Shown here: positions 44,752 through 52,986 of the stretch, one piece after another
How positions within the stretch are numbered: position 1 is the stretch's first letter
Layout of the letters: each line of letters begins with the position of its first letter
Assembly (NCBI GenBank): GCA_963731745.1
Contig: CAVSWT010000010.1
Location: 310,001-374,000 of the forward strand
Source: CAVSWT01 sp963731745
GTDB taxonomy: Bacteria > Bacteroidota > Ignavibacteria > Ignavibacteriales > Ignavibacteriaceae
DNA length: 64,000 nt
Reading direction: 5' to 3'
The notes under the pieces: generated by a model
The model's database searches: none
Seen by the model: only the letters and a program-made list of their open reading frames with translations
What the model was told of the DNA's origin: nothing
Program-made: the position numbers and the translations under genes

Positions 44752-45051
44752 ATGAACGTAATAATAACAGCCCGCAAATTTAAAGCTCACGATACTTTAA
44801 AAGACTTCATCAATGGGGAAATAAATTCTTTGGAGAAATATAATGCAGATATTCTGAATGCAGATGTAAAATTGAGTTATAGAAATAATAAAGTCGATGT
44901 AAAAATAGCAGAAATAATTTTAACTATACCAGGCCAGACTTTTAGCGCCCAGGAAGAAACAGATGATTTTAAAAAATCGGTTAGCGCGGTAGTAGAAAAA
45001 TTAATTAGGCAGCTTAAAAAACATAAAACTAAAAGAATTGCACATGCTTAA
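44752..45051 (+). CDS. hpf: Ribosome hibernation-promoting factor, short form
   Basis: A ribosome-associated stationary-phase factor (YfiA/HPF, S30AE). The product is 99 residues from the ATG at 44752 (MNVIITARKFKAHDTLKDFI). The upstream ATG at 44740 is not used: the GGAGG at 44742-44746 sits inside that extension and at proper spacing before 44752. It lacks the long C-terminal domain of long HPF. It binds the 30S decoding region. Its TAA overlaps the hprK ATG (TAATG). Confidence 0.92.
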   Translation: MNVIITARKFKAHDTLKDFINGEINSLEKYNADILNADVKLSYRNNKVDVKIAEIILTIPGQTFSAQEETDDFKKSVSAVVEKLIRQLKKHKTKRIAHA

Positions 45052-46064
45052 TGTTTAACATAGATCCTAAATCAATATCGAGAAAAGAATTTATTTCAGT
45101 TGGATTCATGTTCAGAAATTCAAGTGAAAAATTTAAGATAAAACTTTATTCCAATGAATCCGGCTTTGATAAAAAAATATATGAACAAAATTTACACAGA
45201 CCCGGCTTAGCATTAGCCGGGTTTGTTGAATTATTTTCCTACCAAAGAGTGCAATTATTTGGAAACACTGAAATCAAATTTTTGTCGCAGTTATCTGAAC
45301 AAAAATTAAAAGAAACATTAGAACGATTTTTTAAATTTAACATTCCATGTGTTATTCTAACTGATAATAATAATCCTTTCCCAATTTTAGTTGAATTAGC
45401 AAATAAATACAGTACTGCGGTTTTCGGCACTTCTTTTTCAACAACCAAGTTAAGCTATTTAGTAAGTGATTTTTTAGATGATCAGTTTACCCCACGAATC
45501 TCTGTTCATGGCTCCTTAGTGGATGTATATGGAGTCGGGATGCTTTTCGTAGGTAAATCTGGCATTGGAAAGAGTGAAGTTGCTTTGGATTTAGTTGAAA
45601 GAGGGCATAGGTTAGTCGGTGATGATGTGATTATTCTCACAAAAAAAGGTGAAGGTATACTAATGGGTTCAGGAACCAACATTGCAAAACATTTTATGGA
45701 AATTAGAGGCCTTGGTATAATTGATGTGGAAAGAATGTTTGGAATCAGAGCCATAAGATATCAAAAAAGGCTCGAAATTATTGTAGAACTTGAGGTTTGG
45801 GATCCAGAATGGGAATATACTAGAACCGGATTAGAGGAAAATTCGGTAATTATTTCTGATGTTGAAATTCCTTACGTAAAACTGCCAATTTTACCTGGGA
45901 AAAATATTACAGTTATATCGGAAGTAATTTCTTTAAATTATTTATTAAAACATTATGGCTACGATACTCCGAAAATTTTTGAGGAAAAATTGAAAGATAG
46001 AATTAGGAGTAAAAATTCAGACGACCTGCGGGGAGTCGATTATTTTGAACATGATTTCGAATAA
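45051..46064 (+). CDS. hprK: HPr kinase/phosphorylase
   Basis: A 337-residue bifunctional enzyme that phosphorylates HPr on serine and removes it with phosphate. The N-terminal domain (about 1-140) is followed by the P-loop GKSGIGKSEVALDLVERG (about residue 167) and the HprK signature MEIRGLGIIDVERMFG. Usual partners are ptsH and ccpA, neither of which is in the window. HprK also occurs in bacteria without sugar-transporting PTS, where its job is not well defined. It is coupled to hpf. Confidence 0.94.
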   Translation: MFNIDPKSISRKEFISVGFMFRNSSEKFKIKLYSNESGFDKKIYEQNLHRPGLALAGFVELFSYQRVQLFGNTEIKFLSQLSEQKLKETLERFFKFNIPCVILTDNNNPFPILVELANKYSTAVFGTSFSTTKLSYLVSDFLDDQFTPRISVHGSLVDVYGVGMLFVGKSGIGKSEVALDLVERGHRLVGDDVIILTKKGEGILMGSGTNIAKHFMEIRGLGIIDVERMFGIRAIRYQKRLEIIVELEVWDPEWEYTRTGLEENSVIISDVEIPYVKLPILPGKNITVISEVISLNYLLKHYGYDTPKIFEEKLKDRIRSKNSDDLRGVDYFEHDFE

Positions 46065-46085
46065 AAAACCATTTTAATTGTAGCC

Positions 46086-46114
46086 TTGACAAATTTAACC
46101 TATTTATTTACATT
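46086..46114 (+). promoter_or_regulatory. Predicted sigma-70-type promoter for the M23 peptidase gene
   Basis: TTGACA at 46086-46091, a 17-base spacer, and TACATT at 46109-46114. Transcription would start about 6 bases before the ATG at 46127, and no Shine-Dalgarno site fits there. The mRNA might therefore be nearly leaderless. Confidence 0.5.
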
Positions 46115-46126
46115 CGGTGCCGAATT

Positions 46127-47068
46127 ATGAAAAAATTATATTATTTCTCAAAAACTAAACTTCAATTTGTAGAAATTACAAATTTTAAAGTTAAGTTCTT
46201 AACTTCTTTTATTATTGCTGTTTTTGTGGCTAGTGCTTTAGCAGTTGGTGGTTATTATCTGATATATTCTGCTGCAAATCCTGCAAAGGGATATTCTGAA
46301 CTCAGAAATGAGAATCAGATTTTAAGGGATAGAATTTCTGACATTGTGACAGAATATAAAGGTTTGGACAACCAATTAAATGACCTTAGAAAAGTTAATG
46401 ACGATTTAAGGATTGCCGCGAACTTACCGCCAATTTCTGATGATGAAAGAATGGTTGGTGTTGGTGGCGGATACATTGATAATAACATTGATTTTTTAGC
46501 TGACCCGGAAAATCTTCAACTAAAAAAAGCGTTGAATTATATAGATGAAGTTTCCCGAAAAATTCAGTTTGAAAAAACTTTATATAAAGAAATAACAACT
46601 CAGATTAAAGATAATAAAAAATTATACTCTGCGATGCCGGCAATCAAACCTTGCTCTGGATATGTTAATCATGATTTTGGAATGAGGATGCATCCTATTC
46701 TTCACATTAGAAGAATGCATGCTGGAATAGATATTTCAACTGATATAGGAACTTCGGTATATACAACGGGTGCCGGGGTTGTTCAATTTGTGGGTTATAA
46801 AGGCGGATATGGATTGACTGTTATAATCGATCATGGATTTGGTTATAGAACTTTATATGGCCATCTTTCATCTGCAAAAGTTAGAAGAGGTGCAAGGGTG
46901 GAAAGAGGAGATTTGATAGCTAAGAGCGGGAATTCTGGTTTATCTTCAGGCCCACACGTTCATTACGAAGTTGAACATGATGGAGTTAAACAAAATCCTA
47001 TTGAATTTTTCTTTGATGACTTTAGTTTTTTTGAGATAACAAATAAGAAAAAGACGAAAAACTTATAA
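46127..47068 (+). CDS. M23-family peptidoglycan metallopeptidase
   Basis: A 313-residue membrane-anchored endopeptidase (LytM/NlpD-type). The N-terminal segment FLTSFIIAVFVASALAVGGYYLI is a membrane anchor, then a coiled-coil (about 55-160). The M23 domain runs from HDFGMRMHPILHIRRMHAGIDI, with zinc-binding His and Asp, to GPHVHYEV with the last His ligands. It cuts cross-links in cell-wall growth or activates amidases. It is the first gene after hprK on its own predicted promoter. The short DUF2795 gene follows by 13 bases. Confidence 0.92.
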   Translation: MKKLYYFSKTKLQFVEITNFKVKFLTSFIIAVFVASALAVGGYYLIYSAANPAKGYSELRNENQILRDRISDIVTEYKGLDNQLNDLRKVNDDLRIAANLPPISDDERMVGVGGGYIDNNIDFLADPENLQLKKALNYIDEVSRKIQFEKTLYKEITTQIKDNKKLYSAMPAIKPCSGYVNHDFGMRMHPILHIRRMHAGIDISTDIGTSVYTTGAGVVQFVGYKGGYGLTVIIDHGFGYRTLYGHLSSAKVRRGARVERGDLIAKSGNSGLSSGPHVHYEVEHDGVKQNPIEFFFDDFSFFEITNKKKTKNL

Positions 47069-47081
47069 TGGAGATTAAAAT

Positions 47082-47303
47082 ATGATATGGACGGTGGAGC
47101 TAGCTGCTTACTTGGATGATGCCCCATGGCCCGCTACTAAGGAAGAATTATTGGAGTATACGGATAGAATCGGAGCTCCTTATGAAGTTATTGAGAATTT
47201 ATTGGAACTCGAAGATTCTGATGAACCATATGAATCTATAGAAGATATTTGGCCGGATTACCCTTCCGATGAGGACTTTTTTTATAACGAAGATGACTAT
47301 TAA
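47082..47303 (+). CDS. DUF2795 domain-containing small acidic protein
   Basis: A 73-residue acidic protein of the DUF2795 family: ELAAYLDDAPWPATKEELLEY, then IGAPYEVIENLLELEDSDE and YESIEDIWPDYPSDEDFFYN. The sequence is strongly conserved in the Bacteroidota/Chlorobiota lineage, but no biochemical role is known. It follows the M23 gene and is followed at once by a terminator hairpin. Confidence 0.9.
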   Translation: MIWTVELAAYLDDAPWPATKEELLEYTDRIGAPYEVIENLLELEDSDEPYESIEDIWPDYPSDEDFFYNEDDY

Positions 47304-47306
47304 ACG

Positions 47307-47329
47307 AGGTGCTTAGGCACCTTTTTTTT
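47307..47329 (+). terminator. Rho-independent terminator overlapping the leader of the delta-prime gene
   Basis: AGGTGC (47308-47313 region) pairs with GCACCT across TTAG, then eight T. The U-run ends 4 bases before the ATG at 47333. It is a normal terminator for the DUF2795 gene in shape; its closeness to the next start is unusual and could mean attenuation. Confidence 0.8.
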
Positions 47330-47332
47330 GCT

Positions 47333-48454
47333 ATGGAAAACTATTGGGCTGGCTTACATGGACAGGAATATGTAAAAGAATTATTAACAAACATAATCAA
47401 TTCTTCTAAAATCCCTCATGCCTTTTTGTTCCAGGGTATTGAAGGCTGTGGAAAAGAATTTACTGCAATTCGATTTGCACAAGCATTAAATGGTAGCTTG
47501 GATCTCTCCAACAATACTTCTCACATCATAAATTCTATTTCAAATTTTAGTGAACCATATGTAAAATATATAATTCCACTTCCAAGAGGGAAAAATGAAA
47601 CTGATGAAAGTAAACCATTTGAAAAACTTTCAGCAGATGATATACAGCTTTTTAAAGAGGGGTTAGATTTAAAAATTAAAAACCCATATCATAAAATTAA
47701 CCTGCCAAAAGCAAATAATATAAAGATCAATAGCATAAGAGATATTAAAAAATTTCTCTCTTTAAATTATAGTGATGTTGCATACCGCATTGTTTTGATA
47801 TCCGAAGCACATCTAATGAATGAAGCTGCGCAAAATGCTTTATTGAAAAATTTGGAAGAACCTCCGGAGGGTGTAATTTTCATAGTTTGTACGCCTTATC
47901 CTGAAAAATTGAGAGAAACTATTAGGTCTAGATGTTGGTTGATAAATTTTCATCCTTTAAGTAAAGAAAATTTAAAAAATATTTTAATCGATTATTATTC
48001 TATAGAAACTAAATTGGCTGAAAATGTTGCAGCCTTCTCCGGCGGTTCAATAAGTACGGCGTTAAAATTAATCGAAAATGATTTCGAACTTTTAAGAGAA
48101 AAAACAATTTTTATACTTAGATATTCTTTCGGTAAAAAATATGATTCAGCATTAGCTGAATTTTCACAATTTATTTCTGATGGTGATTCAGAGACAATAA
48201 GATTATTAATTCAAATGATTATTATTTGGCTCAATGATATTCAAAAACATCGCCACAACATAGATGATTATTATTTCAATTCACATTTGGACACAATACA
48301 GAAATTCAATTTAAAATTTCCTGATATCGAAATAACAAATTGTGTTTATACACTGGATAGACTTTCATCTACTGTTCAAAATAATGTTAATATTAATTTA
48401 ATTGTAGTTAATTTAATCTTTGAATTAGCAAAGCTTACTAAAAAAGTAAAGTAG
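47333..48454 (+). CDS. holB: DNA polymerase III delta-prime subunit (clamp loader)
   Basis: A 373-residue AAA+ clamp-loader protein. The correct start is ATG 47333 (MENYWAGLHGQEYVKELL); the GTG at 47309 lies in the terminator. It lacks a working Walker A (IEGCGKEF has Glu where Ser/Thr is needed) and lacks the zinc-binding cysteines of E. coli delta-prime, but keeps the RSRC arginine-finger motif in ETIRSRCWL. This is the expected pattern for delta-prime rather than DnaX. The NEAAQNALLKNLEEPP box is clear. It has no good ribosome site. Confidence 0.9.
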   Translation: MENYWAGLHGQEYVKELLTNIINSSKIPHAFLFQGIEGCGKEFTAIRFAQALNGSLDLSNNTSHIINSISNFSEPYVKYIIPLPRGKNETDESKPFEKLSADDIQLFKEGLDLKIKNPYHKINLPKANNIKINSIRDIKKFLSLNYSDVAYRIVLISEAHLMNEAAQNALLKNLEEPPEGVIFIVCTPYPEKLRETIRSRCWLINFHPLSKENLKNILIDYYSIETKLAENVAAFSGGSISTALKLIENDFELLREKTIFILRYSFGKKYDSALAEFSQFISDGDSETIRLLIQMIIIWLNDIQKHRHNIDDYYFNSHLDTIQKFNLKFPDIEITNCVYTLDRLSSTVQNNVNINLIVVNLIFELAKLTKKVK

Positions 48455-48551
48455 TGTTTTAATTTTCCTTTATTGCTTCAAACAACTGATTATTCCTGAA
48501 TTTTTTTTTATGTTTGTTTATTCCTTTCCTATAAAACAAGGATAAAATCGA

Positions 48552-49733
48552 ATGCAAAAAGTTGTAATCACAAATGCAAAACGAACACCAATAGGTTCAT
48601 TCGGCGGCTCATTATCATCACTCAGTGCTCCTCAACTTGGAAGTATTGCAATAAAATCATTAATAGATGAATCCAATATAGATAGCAGCAAAATTGATGA
48701 AGTCATTATGGGGAATGTTTTAACTGGGGGTTTGGGGCAAGCTCCAGGAAGACAGGCTGCAATTTACGCTGGATTACCTAATAAAATTGAATGTTTAACA
48801 ATTAATAAAATGTGCGGCAGCGGTTTGAAAGCCGTTATGCTTGCGCATCAAGCAATACTGTTAGGTGACGCTGAGATTATTGTTGCTGGCGGCCAGGAAA
48901 GCATGAGTAATGCTCCATACATGCTGCCTAAGGCACGGTTTGGATTGAAGATGGGAAATGGTGAGTTGATTGATTCAATGATTGTAGACGGTTTGTGGGA
49001 CGTTTATAATGATATTCATATGGGAAGTTGTGCAGAAGATTGCGCGAGAAAATTTTCTTTTTCCCGAAAAGAACTGGATGAATTTGCTGTATCTTCATAT
49101 AAGAAAGCCTTAGAGGCACAAAAAAATGATAGATTTAAAAATGAGATAGTTAAAGTCCCAATAAAATCAAAAGCGGGAGAAACTTATGTTGAGGCGGATG
49201 AAGATCCGTCGAAAATTAAATTTGATAAAGTCCCTTCTCTTAAACCTGTCTTCGAAAAAGATGGAGTTGTAACTGCAGCGAATGCTTCGAGTATTAATGA
49301 CGGTGCTGCCGCTTTATTAATCATGACAGAAGAAAAAGCAAAAGAATTAAATTTAACTCCATTGGTTGAAATTATTGCTCAAAGTTCATCAGCTAAAGCT
49401 CCCATAGAATTTACAACGGCGCCTGCAGATGCAATTTCAAAAGTTTTGAAAAAAGCTGATCTGAAAATTTCAGATATAGATATTTTTGAAATCAACGAAG
49501 CCTTTGCTGTAGTTTCATTAGCTGTAAACAAGTTGCTTAATTTAGATGCATCAAAAGTAAACGTAAATGGCGGAGCAATTGCGTTAGGCCATCCAATCGG
49601 CGCCAGCGGAGCTAGAATTTTAGTAACACTTATTCATGAAATGAAAAAAAGTAATTTAAAATATGGATTAGCATCTCTTTGCATCGGCGGGGGAGAAGCA
49701 TCTGCATTAATTGTTAAAAATTATCAAAATTAA
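48552..49733 (+). CDS. Acetyl-CoA C-acetyltransferase (thiolase)
   Basis: A 393-residue biosynthetic/degradative thiolase converting two acetyl-CoA to acetoacetyl-CoA and back, or cleaving 3-ketoacyl-CoA. The nucleophile C88 is in NKMCGSGLKA. GHPIGASGAR contains the catalytic His, and C379 is in the C-terminal SLCIGGGEASA. All three are in place. It sits directly before a 3-hydroxyacyl-CoA dehydrogenase, so the pair carries acetyl-CoA to 3-hydroxybutyryl-CoA, or works in the reverse beta-oxidation direction. Confidence 0.94.
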   Translation: MQKVVITNAKRTPIGSFGGSLSSLSAPQLGSIAIKSLIDESNIDSSKIDEVIMGNVLTGGLGQAPGRQAAIYAGLPNKIECLTINKMCGSGLKAVMLAHQAILLGDAEIIVAGGQESMSNAPYMLPKARFGLKMGNGELIDSMIVDGLWDVYNDIHMGSCAEDCARKFSFSRKELDEFAVSSYKKALEAQKNDRFKNEIVKVPIKSKAGETYVEADEDPSKIKFDKVPSLKPVFEKDGVVTAANASSINDGAAALLIMTEEKAKELNLTPLVEIIAQSSSAKAPIEFTTAPADAISKVLKKADLKISDIDIFEINEAFAVVSLAVNKLLNLDASKVNVNGGAIALGHPIGASGARILVTLIHEMKKSNLKYGLASLCIGGGEASALIVKNYQN

Positions 49734-49739
49734 AATACC

Positions 49740-50588
49740 ATGGAAATTAAAGAAATATCAATAATAGGCGGCGGCACAATGGGAAACGGAATAGCCCATG
49801 TGTTTGCTTTAAATAAATTCAAAGTAAATCTTGTTGAAATGAATAAAGAGTTGTCCGAAAAAGCAATCGCTACTATTAATAAAAATTTGGACCGGCAAGT
49901 AAAAAAAGAAATTATTTCATCGGATGAAAAAAGTGAAACGCTTAAACGGATAAACCCAGTTGTTGAAATTGAAAATACACCTATAAATTCAGACCTCGTT
50001 ATTGAAGCAATTTATGAAAACAAAGATGCTAAGATTAATCTATTTAATGCTTTAGAAAATATTATTAAAAAGGATTCTATATTTGCTTCAAACACTTCAT
50101 CAATATCTATTACTGAACTTGCAAAAAATCATCGGCCTGATAAATTTATAGGAATGCATTTTATGAATCCCGTTCCTGTAATGAAATTGGTTGAAATCAT
50201 CAGAGGATATTCCACAAGTGATGAAACATTTCAGAGTATAAAAGAGTTGTCTTTAAAATTAGATAAAACACCAGTCGAAGTTTTTGATTATCCAGGATTT
50301 ATTTCTAATAGAATACTGATGCCTATGATTAATGAAGCCATCTTTGCTTTATTCGAAGGAGTTGCTTCTGCTGAAGATATTGATACAGTTATGAAACTTG
50401 GTATGAATCATCCAATGGGACCTCTGACGCTGGCAGATTTTATAGGATTAGATGTTTGTCTGGCAATCTTGAATGTTTTGTATTCAGGTTTCAATGATCC
50501 GAAATACAGGCCATGCCCATTGTTGAAAAAAATGGTTGCAGCCAATAAACTTGGACGAAAGTCAGGGGAAGGTTTTTTCAAATATTAA
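49740..50588 (+). CDS. 3-hydroxybutyryl-CoA dehydrogenase (3-hydroxyacyl-CoA dehydrogenase family)
   Basis: A 282-residue NAD(P)-dependent dehydrogenase. The N-terminal Rossmann motif is GGGTMGNGIAHVFA; the middle has SNTSSISITELA and FIGMHFMNPVPVMKLVEI with the catalytic His; GFISNRILMPMINEA and the DIDTVMKLGMNHPMGPLTL helix complete the fold. It follows the thiolase by 6 bases and together they form a short-chain acyl-CoA unit. No crotonase gene is adjacent. Confidence 0.93.
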   Translation: MEIKEISIIGGGTMGNGIAHVFALNKFKVNLVEMNKELSEKAIATINKNLDRQVKKEIISSDEKSETLKRINPVVEIENTPINSDLVIEAIYENKDAKINLFNALENIIKKDSIFASNTSSISITELAKNHRPDKFIGMHFMNPVPVMKLVEIIRGYSTSDETFQSIKELSLKLDKTPVEVFDYPGFISNRILMPMINEAIFALFEGVASAEDIDTVMKLGMNHPMGPLTLADFIGLDVCLAILNVLYSGFNDPKYRPCPLLKKMVAANKLGRKSGEGFFKY

Positions 50589-50603
50589 TACTGTAGATAG
50601 AAA

Positions 50604-52709
50604 TTGAAAGACAGAACAAATAAACAATTCTTAAAATTTTTTATAAAATCACGCGGCTTAAAAAGAGATTTACAAAAAAAATTAGCCAAACTCTCTTTGC
50701 CCGATTACACAACTTTTACCATATTTTCAGTGATAATAGGAATTGTTGTTGGTTTAGCTGCAGTGTTTTTTCACAATTCAATTGAATTTTTTAATAGGAT
50801 ATTTTTTGAACAAACAGCTGAAGGATTATTCTTTTTAGGTGCTGCTGCAGTAGTGGTTATTCCAGCTATTGGAATGTTAATCCAGGCAATGATGATTCTT
50901 GCGGCACCTGATACCGCAAAACGAAAAGGCGTTTCAGAAGTTATTAAAGCTGTTGCATTAAGAGGGGGATACATTCCATTAAAAACTACAATCTTCCATT
51001 TTATTGCTCCGGTGGTTTGCATTGGATCTGGAGGTACAGTTGGACCTGAAGGCCCGGCTGCTCAACTTGGAGGGGGAGTCGCAAGCCGATTGGGAAGTTT
51101 TTTAAGTCTATCAGATGAAAGGATCAGAATTTTTACTGCTGCAGGTGCTGGGGCAGCCATTTCGGCAATATTTAATTCTCCGTTAGGTGGTGTCTTTTTC
51201 GCTTTGGAAATAATATTATTAAATGACTTTCACACACCGACTTTTTCAGCTTTAATTTTATCTTCAGTAACCGCAAGCGCTGTGTCTAGAATCTTATTAG
51301 GAAATGAATCTGTATTTCAATTTCATATTGCAGGCCCTGTTAACTACTCACATTTATATTTATTTGCCATCCTAGGAATATTTTCTGGTTTGATATCTGT
51401 TTTATTTATTAGGTATTCCAACCAAGTTCAATCATTTTTCAGAAATGAAATATACCGTAAGAAAATTCCACAATGGTCAATTATGGTTATTGTTGGATTA
51501 TTAGTCGGTGTTAGCGGATATTTTTATAAGGAGATATTTGGTATTGGTTATTCTGCCATTAATGAAATTTTAGCAAGCTCTATTGCATGGCATGTAGTTT
51601 TAGTTTTATTGGTTTTGAAATTTATTTTAGTTCCTTTAATACTTTATTCTGGAGGATTCGGAGGATTATTTGCTCCCGCCCTATATATGGGAGCATGTTT
51701 TGGATATTTATTTGCTCTAATTGTCAATTCTGTTTGGGGACTTAATCTTGATCCAACCACAATGGTTTTGGTTGGAATGGGAGCTATGCTTGGCGGAGTA
51801 AATACAATTCCAATTTCTGCAATCCTTATTATATTTGAAATGACTCAAAACTATTCTTTTATCCTTCCTTTAATGCTTGCGGTGATCATAAGTACAATGT
51901 TTGTACAGATAGCTTTAAAGGGATCAGTTCAAGAAAAACATTTGGAAGCTGAAGGTTTCAAGATTTCTGAAGGCCGTGAGGTCAATATTCTAAAATCCGT
52001 GTTTGTGGAAGATGTAGAATTAGAAAAAATTGATTTAATTAACGAAGAAATGGGCTTGCCTCAGTTGATGGGAAAATTAATCGAAAGTCCAAATAGTTCA
52101 TTTTATACAATTAATTCCCAAGGTGAATTATCTGGAATTATGACTGAGAATGAATTAAGGCCGATTATAACTGAGTATGAAATTGTTAAAGATGTAATAG
52201 TAGCAAGAGATATAGCTAATCCTTCTGTCACAGTAGTTAAAACAAGTGATGATTTAGATTATGTACTTAATTTATTTGGGAAATTGAATGTGGATCAATT
52301 CCCGGTAATAAGCTCTACAGATCCTAAAGAAGTTCTGGGAGCTATTACAAGACAGAAAGTGTTATCCATTTATAATCGAGAAACGTTAAAAGAAAACTTG
52401 GCGAGCGGACTTGCTAATGAATTAAAAACATTGGATAAATCAAAACCAACAAAAGTTGCGGCTGGTTATTCAATTATTGAAATACACGTTCCGAATTTAT
52501 TTTTAGGAAAAACTCTAGCCGAAATAAAGCTAAGAAATAATTATGGAATAGAAGTTTTAATGATCAAACATATTAAAGATATTTATGATCAAAAAAGTGA
52601 ACCAATAATAATTACGCCTGATCCAAATTATAAATTAAAAACTGCTGATAGGTTAGTGATATTTGGGAATGATAGTAAGTTGGAAAGTTTTATAGAAAAT
52701 GTGCATTAA
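50604..52709 (+). CDS. CLC-family chloride channel/antiporter with CBS pair and TrkA-C domain
   Basis: A 701-residue inner-membrane protein. The CLC core (about 30-460) contains GPEGPAAQLGGG, where E149 corresponds to the gating glutamate, and GGFGGLFAPALYMGA for the GxFxP loop. The first CLC signature GSGIP is degenerate (KGVSEV at about 108-113). The C-terminal half has CBS-like repeats (about 480-610) and a TrkA-C-like ligand-binding domain ending KTADRLVIFGND, so transport is probably ligand-controlled. A TTG start at 50604 lies 15 bases after the dehydrogenase. Anion and coupling mode are not predictable. Confidence 0.9.
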   Translation: MKDRTNKQFLKFFIKSRGLKRDLQKKLAKLSLPDYTTFTIFSVIIGIVVGLAAVFFHNSIEFFNRIFFEQTAEGLFFLGAAAVVVIPAIGMLIQAMMILAAPDTAKRKGVSEVIKAVALRGGYIPLKTTIFHFIAPVVCIGSGGTVGPEGPAAQLGGGVASRLGSFLSLSDERIRIFTAAGAGAAISAIFNSPLGGVFFALEIILLNDFHTPTFSALILSSVTASAVSRILLGNESVFQFHIAGPVNYSHLYLFAILGIFSGLISVLFIRYSNQVQSFFRNEIYRKKIPQWSIMVIVGLLVGVSGYFYKEIFGIGYSAINEILASSIAWHVVLVLLVLKFILVPLILYSGGFGGLFAPALYMGACFGYLFALIVNSVWGLNLDPTTMVLVGMGAMLGGVNTIPISAILIIFEMTQNYSFILPLMLAVIISTMFVQIALKGSVQEKHLEAEGFKISEGREVNILKSVFVEDVELEKIDLINEEMGLPQLMGKLIESPNSSFYTINSQGELSGIMTENELRPIITEYEIVKDVIVARDIANPSVTVVKTSDDLDYVLNLFGKLNVDQFPVISSTDPKEVLGAITRQKVLSIYNRETLKENLASGLANELKTLDKSKPTKVAAGYSIIEIHVPNLFLGKTLAEIKLRNNYGIEVLMIKHIKDIYDQKSEPIIITPDPNYKLKTADRLVIFGNDSKLESFIENVH

Positions 52710-52766
52710 AGTTAAATAATATAATTGTCCGATAATGTATATTATGTAAACTAACTATTCTCCTTT

Positions 52767-52973
52767 TCAAATCAGCTTTGCAAATTTCAAATATAAATAA
52801 ATAACAATAATTAGTAATATCCCCCAAATAGCCGGACTTCTTTTTCTTCTAATCTGTTTGTGTTTTCGGCTGAAGCCTAATTTTCTTTTTCTTTTTTCTT
52901 TTTCATCTAATTCCGGTTTATAAAATCTTGCCGGATAATCAAAAATCCGATGATTTGGTCTTTTCATAAACAT
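52767..52973 (-). CDS. Small hypothetical protein with C-terminal membrane helix
   Basis: I do not recognise a family. A 68-residue, strongly basic product (KEKRKRKLGFSRKHKQIRRKR) ends in one membrane helix (IWGILLIIVIYLYLKFA). Start may be M1 (52973) or M3 (52967). It lies 13 bases downstream of ftsY on the same strand, so it is probably the last gene of the purF-to-ftsY run. The tail-anchored layout with a basic cytoplasmic domain is what can be said. Confidence 0.65.
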   Translation of the reverse strand: MFMKRPNHRIFDYPARFYKPELDEKEKRKRKLGFSRKHKQIRRKRSPAIWGILLIIVIYLYLKFAKLI

Positions 52974-52986
52974 ATAAAATCATTTC

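Noticed and set aside
52716..52745. ATAATATA/TATATTAT inverted repeat between the CLC gene and the minus-strand small gene
   Set aside because: Only A-T pairs and no U-tract; too weak to call a terminator, though the genes converge there.
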